Assembly (NCBI GenBank): GCA_964017185.1
Contig: OZ024870.1
Location: 56,360,312-56,424,311, forward strand
Direction of reading: 5' to 3'
DNA length: 64,000 bases
DNA from: Rugalucina vietnamica
Lineage: Eukaryota; Mollusca; Bivalvia; Lucinida; Lucinidae
Shown here one piece after another: positions 55,962 through 64,000 of the stretch (its first letter is position 1; each line of letters starts with the position of its first letter). A program made the position numbers and the translations under genes. Below the pieces are notes generated by a model. It did no database searches. It saw only the letters and a program-made list of their open reading frames with translations, and had not been told where the DNA came from.

Positions 55962-56089
55962 TTTTACAGCAAATTTCTTTTTCTATATATTGAAAACTAT
56001 CGATTTTTTTTCAGTGAAAATTTTCATTTTTACAGCAAATTTCTTTTTCTATATATTACATGGGCGTGTTTTTTTAATGTGAATAACCG

Positions 56090-56292
56090 TATTTCCTAGC
56101 CCTCGGTAGCTTCTTACTGACAGTTCCAATGTGGTGATTGAATTAAATTTTACTAGACATGTTACTAGAGTAGGCGTTATATGTTTCATTGTGTCGGCAG
56201 ATAAATATTTGTTGAAAAAAAGTGTAAGGATAGAATATTCAGAAATTGATACAGTAAAGATTAAAACCCAAAAAACACCAGGCGGGAAAGGA

Positions 56293-56348
<56 letters not shown>

Positions 56349-56700
56349 GCATCATGCATCTAGCAATATAATGAATAGCTCTTTCACAGCGAGTAGCCAT
56401 TTGGCCAGCATCAACCAAACAAAAATGACGAACTCAAAAGACAGAGGAGATAAACAATAAATCACGAAAGAATCACTGTAGAATGCTTAGTGGGCTGCGA
56501 CGCGGGCTAGAAAAGCAACAGTGTGTTTTTCGACCAGGTCCGACACAAATTGGCCTGTACAGTCATAAAAGCAGGTTAGAACTTTGAAATTTCGGATTTA
56601 AGAAGGAGAGGGATTGTTCTATCCGAGCAGCAAAAACAAAGGCGAAGATCAGCTGTGCAAACTGCACAGCTGATCTTCCCCTTTGTTTTCGCATAGGCAA
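56090..56700. other. Unit 2 sequence with microsatellite and MITE fragment
   Basis: 56.09-56.47 kb matches 28.78-29.17 kb. 56505-56703 is a diverged GAGCC-type MITE (CCGACACAAATTGGCCTGTA, ATTTCGGATTTAAGAAGGAG, and an AGATCAGCTGTGC hairpin). The 109-codon frame through the AAT repeat is not a gene. Confidence 0.5.
56293..56348. repeat. (AAT)n microsatellite
   Basis: About 18 uninterrupted units. Unit 1 has only a short A-rich stretch here. Confidence 0.97.
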
Positions 56701-56703
56701 AAT

Positions 56704-59700
56704 TCGTTTGCAAAGCTAATTTCTTTTTGTCATGCCTGTGTCATTTCTATGAACTTATTTTATACCAGTTTTAACGAAACAACGTACATTCACATTCGAT
56801 AGTTCTAATGCGAAAAGAAAACGTTCAAAGAAGCGGTAATAGTGCAAAAAGTGAGTGCTATTAGAAATTACATTGCAGAATATAACAAAGAGGTTTCAGC
56901 CAGCCAATTTAAATGATAATACATGTTCTTTCCTTTCATGGAATAAAGTACGAACGTAATGGCCTCTGTACGACATTTATCAAAGTTTTGCACACAGAAG
57001 GATTCGATCAGTATGGGCTACGTCACCAAAGCAGCGAATACAAGCATTTTAACGTGTCTATTGTTACAAGAACAATACGACATTGATCAGCCTTTAGCTA
57101 ATCAAATGATTCATTAAGCCTAAATGAAGGTTTTGTCAACAAGTAGCCATAATTGCCGAAGGAACCAGAAATGCGCCTTCTGAATCCTACGCCTACGTTT
57201 GTTCGAATTATCAGTCGATATGCTTGAATAATATGGCGTATCCACCAAACAAACAAGTGAACCAAATAAACAGACAATACAAAACTAAACAAATAGCGCA
57301 AAGCAAAAACAAAAGAAAACAAACCGGCATGCAGTGACACCACATTTATTTAAAAGTAGAAACAACAACATATTTAATGTATTATTGACAGATATTTCCT
57401 ATTACTAAATGGTTAAATTGCTCCTGAGTGGGCGAACTTGTTATTCTAATGATTTTGCTTTTAATTCTTTATTTTTTTCGCTCTCAATGTAAAGTTTAAT
57501 CATATACTTCAAAGCATTCAATGATCATAGGATGGTACCTTCACATATGTTGTGCACTTTGTCAAATAAATGCAGTCTAATGCATTCACAATTTATTGAT
57601 TTTTGCTATATCTGACATTTGATGTTTAATCAAAACCCATGCAACGGTCTCCAGAGTTTTAAAAATTCAGCTAAGATTTTCATGATTACTTTACAAATTT
57701 ACATCATTTTCCATGCATACTATTTTACAGCTAAATTTATAAGTGTTTAAGGAATGATTCTGTTTTAGTCTCTGTTAGGGATCGCTTGCTACCAGGCATT
57801 GTATAACCGTTTTCCTCTGAAACTATGCTTGGTTTGGAAATTATGGTGAACATTACTTTAATTTATGATTTCTCAAAAGCCAGTGAAATTCTATATCCAA
57901 ACATTTTTATATCGAAACGGTAAGTTACGAAATTAGTAGCAACATGCAAGACACAATAGGAGGGATGTTTTTTAAGAGTCGAGGGAGCGGCAATTATCCA
58001 AATGATGACAAATCGGCCACCCCAAATGGGGCAATAAGAATGTGAACATTTTTGAGAAAACATATCACTCAGACTGACATAAAAATTAGATAACTGCTAA
58101 TTTGGAATGGTAAACCTTACCATTCATGACTGATATCTTTGTTACCAATTAAGGCCTAGTTCAAACACATAACCACTCCCAGGATCATCAAAATGGACTA
58201 TTTTGATCCAATTTTGCATACTGCACTTCGAAAATGTTTCAAATATCCTAATCATGATTCATATCGTTGCGAGAAACAACCATGTATGAGATAATGGGTA
58301 TTTGCACGCATTCGAGACATTCTTGGCATAAGCATATTCTTAAAATAAAACTAAGATTTGCCTGTCTTTTTTCTTTCAATACAAATTAATATTCAACGAA
58401 AATGCATTGGTAATGCAAAACAAACCATTTTACCACATTTTAACCACATCAGGGTCTGCTAAGCAAATTCAACATTTGGACAAATTAAAGTGTGAATTAT
58501 CTGTACCAAATCCTCACTGTCCTTGAAACATTTGGTACAAATGTGACATATTTACACCATGTTTATACATGGAAGTGAACTGTGGAAGAATCTCGGAAGA
58601 CGTTATAGGTTTCCCGCCCAAAATTTGAATGTTTCTGGCGGCTTCTGTGTTATTTGTATAGACTATCTGTTGCATTCTCCGTAAAATAAAACCTTTGATA
58701 AATACAGCAACATGTTGGAAACCTTTGATTTTACATACCCCGCAGCATAAATCGGTGTCAAAGGGGGTGGGCAAAAATAATTTTGTCAGAAAACATATTT
58801 TTAGCCATAGATAACATTATGCATATTGCAACCTAAATTTTGGGGTAGAAACGGCTTATGCACGAACAACAGGTGCATCATAATTGTATTAGATTTATAA
58901 CTATAAATAACACTTTCCGTCACTTGTGTGGTGGCTGAATTAATCGTAGATTTAAAGTCCACTAACTTAAAGGCATATCTCAAATAAACATAAACCATCA
59001 ATATTTGATAAACTTATTTTGCACAGTATATTTATATGCATTAAAGTATGTACACTTTGTATATACCTGTTAAAATAGGACCGTCAGTCTGTTCATTCAG
59101 GTAGAACATACATATACAGTATATTTCCATAGCCTTGGTACATTAGAAATAATGGAGCTTAACCCATTTATCGGTTTTGGGGCTTTTCGACAGCCTTCCC
59201 CCCTTGTCCAACATGACATTTTTATCAAAATGTCATTTACAAAGTAAAATTGTGTTCAAAATATTTTGATTGGGCGAGGGGTGGGTGCGTGGGGTAACAT
59301 GGACTTGTAAAAGGTTTCCTAATTCCTATATGATCCTATGTTAAATTTAAAGATTTTATCTAATTTTCAAAGAAGTCTCTGCTTGAGTTACGCAAAACAT
59401 TACTTGTCTAAACACAATAGAAACTTGTTTTTCGACTGCAATAAACTTTATTTCAGAGCCTTATAAATGTATTGGGCAATCTCACAACAGAAGTCTGTCG
59501 AGACCCTTTGCGGTTCAACAAGGGTCTTTGTATACACATTTATAGAAATACCTTGATATAAGGAATATTTGGCTCCCGACCTATTTTTACCACGACATAA
59601 AATGAATCACGATAAACGTTTGTTTATTCAATTTATGCATTACTATGAATAATTTATAAAACGGTCGAACGCGCATTTGCGGTTTTAGTAAACCCAGAGT

Positions 59701-60130
59701 GTACTTCTAGAACGTTTTCATATGCCTATTTGTACCTTTTCATGCAATCAACGAATCCATTAGAGTTGTCGCGACATAAATGTTCTGAAGCGTTGCATTT
59801 TAGAATATTGTTGACTGAAGATGTTTCATTAATGGACTGATATATTTGATTTTGTTGGAGTGCATACGTGGTGCCACAATAAGACATGCTTAAGTAAATT
59901 GACTACTTAAGCTTGTTCTTAAAACAATCATTTAGACGCAATATCTAACGCATCAAGCAATAAATGCACTCAGCTCAGGTTTTCTCATGTCTCATTAATT
60001 CCATCTCTTGAAAAACGTCGCAATATAGCCATTCTTTTTTTTTTCAAAGAATTATAGCTATCATTTACGAACTGTTTAATTAAGGCATTGTTATAGATGG
60101 CAGTTTGTGGGGAGGTTGTGTGTGCATACA
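56704..60130. other. Non-coding remainder of unit 2
   Basis: Colinear with 30.08-33.4 and 40.32-41.54 kb of unit 1, without the TTAA MITE, the AACGTT element and the 33.4-40.3 kb block. No gene is visible; frames up to 86 codons are not conserved in unit 1. Confidence 0.5.
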
Positions 60131-60606
60131 TATCGTCCATAGGTATAAGAAAACCGGACATTGGTAAAAAACAGATTTATAATGAAAAAGTCCTCTTTTC
60201 AAGGACCGCTGTGCGTTCGTAGTAAAGGAGGTCATAACATCTTTCTTGTAATCCGACTTTGTCTTACTTGGTCGAAATTACATTGTTAACACTCTTGGCA
60301 AATGTTACCAGAAAGATTGCCATGAATTTGCAACGTCTTCCTAACTCTCATTTAACCCCACTTCTACGTTATTTCATTGCGTAACTAGGGCTTACTTGAT
60401 ACCATATTAATGTAAACACTGGCGGATATTGCGCGACCTCTAGACTATTACCGGAAATTTATGGGTGCGATATCATCTGACAATGCATTATGTAATAAGA
60501 AAGTGTTGTAAACACATTTGTACGTTAGAGATAAGTAATATTTGTCTGCAAGAAACACATCGGAGACTTGCTCTTGGGACCTTTATTAAATTTATCTGTT
60601 GTAAGA
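60131..60606. other. Unassigned, non-coding
   Basis: Single-copy-looking sequence after the end of unit 2. Nothing recognised. Confidence 0.35.
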
Positions 60607-60649
60607 AGCAATTGCTGGCATTGCCTCTAAAAGATTTTCCCCATCTTTC

Positions 60650-60710
<61 letters not shown>

Positions 60711-60808
60711 TAACAATATCTTCATCTAAATATATAACGCAGCTTCTGTAAAAATATATTGGTCAGATGAAAGATATGGTGTGTTTATGGTGTGTTTATT
60801 GAAGAAAT
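60607..60808 (+). repeat. Dispersed repeat carrying a (TCA)n core, copy 2
   Basis: Same flanks as 52.68 kb with a pure TCA run at 60650-60710. The translated His run here and at 52.7 kb is a by-product. Confidence 0.75.
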
Positions 60809-61093
60809 CTGCTTTTGTATGTTTTGATAAAAGAATTGTGTCTAATTCCTCTTCTTAAACTTAGTATCCAGATTGATTGGATCGAATCTTAGTCATGGTC
60901 TCTTCCCTTACGTAAAGAATTGTTACTTATTACTTTATTGCTTATCCTCTGTAGGAACGGATTCATGTACGAATGTATAAAAGAATCAATATATCGATTA
61001 ATTGATCTATCAATCATAAAAGTTTATTTGATATTTTGAAAGTTAAGTGATTCATTTATGACAAAGTCGTGTCAATAAAAACATAAGATTTTG

Positions 61094-62633
61094 AAACCAG
61101 AGGACCAATGGTCCTGTAAACGCTCACCTGAGATCAGCTGCATATACCAATAAACATGTTTGAATATTATGGTATTTAACTCCAGTGCAGGGGCAAATAA
61201 GCCCTTGGGCCATTTTCTTTTTTCAGAATCTTCAATATTCTGTCCATTTGCCAATTTCCTGTTGGCTTTTTCCTTCAAATGACATTTTAACAGTTTTCCC
61301 AATTCAGATGCACAGGCAACCCATGTTGACCTTGCCATAAACTTGGTCAAGGTCATCACAGGGTCATAATTTATATATACATTGGAGTACTTTAGCCATT
61401 GATGCCTCACGCCAAGTTTCCTTGAAATCAGTCTATTGGTTTCAGAGAAGATGATTTTTGATGGGTTTTTACCATATATGGGCATGGCGGCCATCTTGGT
61501 CATGTGACCTAGATTATTTATATATACATTGATTCCCCCATTCTATAGATGCTTCACTTAAAATTTGGCTTTGTTTGGCCAAGCAGTTTCAGAGGAGAAG
61601 ACGTTTGAATATTATGGAAATATACATGTATATTGCCCCGGGGTGGGGGCACATGAGCCCCTGGGGTCCAATTTTTTTCAGAATCATTAATATCCAGTCC
61701 TACTGCCCATTTCCTGCAAGACTTTCACTTTAAATGACATTTTAAAAGTTTTCCCCATTCAAATGCATTGGTGACCTATGTTGACCTTCCCGTAAAATAG
61801 GTCAAGGTCATCACAGGGTCATGATTTATATACACATTGTAGTGCTTGAGCCATCAATGCTTCGTGCCAAGTTTCGTTGAAATCGGTCAACCGGTTCTGG
61901 AGAAGAAGATTTTTGAACGGTTTTTACCATATATGGGCATGGCGGCCATCTTGGTCATGTGACCTGGATTTTTTATATACATATTTGTTACCCCTTCCTA
62001 TTGATGCTTCACATAAAATTTCGCTTTGATTGGCCAAGCGGTTTCAGAGGAGAAGATGTTTGAATATAGTGGAGATATACATGTATATTGCCCCGGGGTG
62101 GGGGCGGATGAGCCCCTGGTGCCCAATTTTTTTCAGAATCATTAATATTCAGTCCTACTGCTCATTTTCTGCAAGATTTTTCCTTTAAATGACAATTTAA
62201 CAATTTTTCCCATTCAAATGCATTCGCGACCTATGTTGACCTTGCCGTAAAATAGGTCAAGGTCATCATAGGGTCATGATTTATATATACATTGTAGTGC
62301 TTGAGCCATTAATGCTTCATGCCAAGTTTGGTTGAAATCGGTCCAGTGGTTCCGGAGAAGAAGATTTTTGAAGGGTTTTTACCATATATGGGCATGGCGG
62401 CCATCTTGGTCATGTGACCTGGATTATTTATATACACATTGGTTCCCCCTTCCCATAGATGCTTAATGTAAAATTTGGCTTTGATTGGCCAAGCGGTTTC
62501 AGAGGAGAAGATCTTTGAAAATGGTGGACGACGGACGGACGACGGACGGACGGACGACGGACGACGGACGGACGGACGACGGAGCATGGGTATACTATAA
62601 GCTCACCTTGTGAGCCTGACGGCTCAGGTGAGC
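61094..62633 (-). repeat. AGCTCACCTG element, copy F2, exact 455-bp tandem interior
   Basis: AAACCAGAGGACCAATGGTCC at the left and the hairpin GAGCCTGACGGCTC within AGCTCACC...GGTGAGCT at the right. ACCATATATGGGCATGGCGG occurs at 61471, 61926 and 62381, a period of exactly 455 bp. 455 is not a multiple of three, so the 143- and 92-codon minus-strand frames across it cannot reflect a coding repeat. A GGACGGACGAC simple repeat fills 62524-62582. Confidence 0.8.
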
Positions 62634-63136
62634 TAAAAATATTGCCAATATCAATACTTGTCAGTTGTTTAAAATCTAGAACGATAGAGGATTATTTTTC
62701 TAGTTATTTGTAAGCCGTTTCACCGAGAATATCAAAGAAGCCCATGGATTGATCGCAGATGTCTAAAAAAACATAAGAGATATAATGCTTGACGATGTAG
62801 CAAAACAACATGCTTAATAAGGCAATTATGAACTCATCGGAGTAAGAGAAACAACGAAGACAACAACCGTTCATTATGAACTTTTACCCTTATCAGCCAG
62901 GGCAGTATTGTTATAACCCATATAAGCATTTTGCAAATTGTCGTTGGTTTTTAAGAAATGAGAAAGGCCGTCTATATTTCTTTATTATTATATTGCTCAT
63001 GTGTGTTGATGAGTTATTTGCTGGTTGGTTGTGCAATACTGTCGGATACAAAGAGAGCAGGTCAAATATGCAACCAGAATAAATGTTCATCCATATGAGA
63101 TACAGCAGATCATATGTTTGCTCAATTAAGTCATTA
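62634..63136. other. Unassigned, non-coding
   Basis: A 68-codon plus-strand frame at 62876-63082 has no recognisable domain. Nothing else is seen. Confidence 0.35.
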
Positions 63137-63284
63137 GAAGCCTCCGTGGCGCAGTGGTTAAGCCACTTGCCTTGTAAACCAGGGGTCGCAGGTTCGATCC
63201 CGGGCTTCTCCAGTCCTTCAGATTGAAACTATAAACCCAGGTCCCGTCTCCATATGACCTTAGCTGTTGGTGGGGCGTTAAACC

Positions 63285-63315
<31 letters not shown>

Positions 63316-63316
63316 G
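63137..63316 (+). repeat. tRNA-Thr-like SINE with AATC tail
   Basis: GAAGCCTCCGTGGCGCAGTG starts a tRNA-like head. A box TGGCGCAGTGG (63147-63157), anticodon-loop-like CTTGTAA (TGT, Thr), B box GGTTCGATCCC (63191-63201), then GGGCTTCTCCA. Extra bases near the D arm and a mismatched anticodon stem argue against a working tRNA. The body has ATGACCTTAGCTGTTGG and GGGCGTTAAACCCCAATC, ending in (AATC)n at 63287-63314. This layout matches tRNA-headed SINEs common in molluscs. Confidence 0.8.
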
Positions 63317-64000
63317 TTAAGTCATTGATCAAATAGCATAAAATGGACATACATGTTATGTCAATAAGAATTAAGTGGGCTATCCAATCTGTATGTATAG
63401 AAAAACTTACCTTGCTTCTTTTGATGGTGTCTGGGTTTACAGCTGGGGAACTCAAAGTATGACCAAAATAACACCTAAGTTCTTTCTAATGTTGCAAACA
63501 ATCTATATAATTTCATTGATGAACTGTTGACTTCTTTGTGAAGTAGTGAAGAGATTACCCTATCAACTTGCCAACATAGAAATAATCTTCCTGACAATTT
63601 TCATGTGGTGATTGATTTATAAAGCCTGTTAGATTGGTACACAATTGAAATCAGCAGATTTGGCCACCTTTTGTTGGTTCTGTTAAGGGTTGACCAGAGC
63701 AATTTGCAATTGATTTGGATTGAGGAAAAGTATGAAATTTAAGTTTGGCCACCCTAAACAATTTAAAGATTAAGAAGTAATAAAAGAACCATTCAGTTAC
63801 TTTGGCCATAATTTGTCTTCTTTTGGTGTAATAAAAAAGAGACATTATGGGTCAAGTAATCATGGGCATCGGTAGATCTGTGACAAAATAAACGACCGTA
63901 GAGAAATCTGGACCAGTAATAGGAGCGGAAAAGGGATACTTTTGAGTGCGGATCTTACAACAGGGTCCTTCGGACAAACAAGCACCTTTTAAACTAATAA
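63317..64000. other. Unassigned, non-coding
   Basis: No gene, repeat family or RNA recognised. Confidence 0.35.

Larger units (their letters stand above)
52502..56082 (+). mobile_element. Nested complex: hairpin MITE split by later insertions
   Basis: Unit 1 reads GGAATTGCAACTGAATATAG here. Unit 2 is interrupted right after GGAATTACAACT by the MITE start (CATCAGGAAACATGTCTG), and the MITE's right end (CATGGGCGTG...TTTAATG) comes back at 56060-56082, before GAATAACCG. Between them lie a reversed MITE half (52640-52680), a TCA-repeat element and a Penelope-like element. A 66-bp stretch of MITE tail is tandemly duplicated at 55925-56057. Confidence 0.65.
41578..60100 (+). repeat. Segmental duplication unit 2
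   Basis: Begins directly after the end of unit 1 and is colinear with it. Insertions specific to unit 2 include 44.55-45.6 kb, the SINEs at 46.4-46.85 kb, 47.48-50.39 kb, and the nested MITE/PLE complex at 52.5-56.08 kb. It lacks unit 1's 33.4-40.3 kb block. Confidence 0.8.

Noticed and set aside
61072-61503. 143-codon minus-strand frame
   Set aside because: It lies in the 455-bp tandem repeat. Neighbouring repeats shift frame, so there is no conserved protein.
63137-63213. tRNA-Thr gene
   Set aside because: Box A and B are good, but the acceptor/D-arm spacing has extra bases, the anticodon stem is mismatched, and a SINE body with an AATC tail follows directly.

Overview
This window looks like intergenic DNA from a mollusc, most likely a bivalve. 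The evidence is indirect: AT-rich non-coding sequence, tRNA-headed SINEs with AATC or CAAA tails, repeats bounded by AGCTCACCTG hairpins with GACGGACG simple repeats, a Penelope-like reverse transcriptase family, many small foldback MITEs, and 45-60 bp microsatellites. I found no host protein-coding gene I can defend. The only substantial coding sequence is one 2.46-kb reverse transcriptase pseudogene (53.5-56.0 kb, minus) and a more decayed relative (25.9-26.8 kb, plus). No tRNA, rRNA or CRISPR gene is present; tRNA-like matches sit in SINE heads.

The main architecture is a head-to-tail segmental duplication. About 17.25-41.54 kb (unit 1) and 41.58-60.1 kb (unit 2) are colinear over many anchor blocks. 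The starts of both units align, and unit 2 begins where unit 1 ends. A third, inverted, partial copy lies at about 1.93-6.85 kb. The copies differ mainly by transposon insertions, so one copy often preserves the empty site of an element present in the other. This pins the ends of a TTAA-flanked MITE (two loci), an AATT-flanked MITE, a TA-flanked AACGTT-rich element and a truncated Penelope-like insertion.

The most notable system is a family of about 373-bp units carrying type I hammerhead ribozymes (HHRs), matching the design of animal retrozymes. There are five loci: 13.23-14.03 (2.1 near-identical tandem units), 17.54-18.22, 29.84-30.06, 39.84-40.18 and 41.84-42.38 kb. Three HHRs keep the full catalytic core and stems that can pair: 17,961-18,004 (minus), 40,079-40,122 (plus) and 41,881-41,924 (minus). 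The Penelope-like RT is a plausible past mobilising partner.

Other mobile elements: a 510-bp TRIM at 10,614-11,123 with 202/203-bp LTRs, a tRNA-Leu primer site, a polypurine tract and a TCTG target duplication; a hAT-like element at 3,992-5,307; a Tc1/mariner-like element at 16,312-17,242; a large foldback with a promoter-like core at 14.23-15.32 kb; a candidate 2.9-kb TIR element at 47,480-50,387; about ten copies of a hairpin MITE; three long AGCTCACCTG elements; and several SINE families.

Layout: 0-7.2 kb inverted duplicate copy with MITEs and the hAT-like element; 7.3-8.5 kb AGCTCACCTG element; 8.5-13.2 kb SINE and PLE fragments and the TRIM; 13.2-15.6 kb retrozyme array and foldbacks; 15.6-17.25 kb SINE tail and TIR element; 17.25-41.5 kb unit 1; 41.6-60.1 kb unit 2; 60.1-64 kb a microsatellite-bearing element, an AGCTCACCTG element and a tRNA-Thr-like SINE. 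All comparisons were made by eye; identities and boundaries are approximate.
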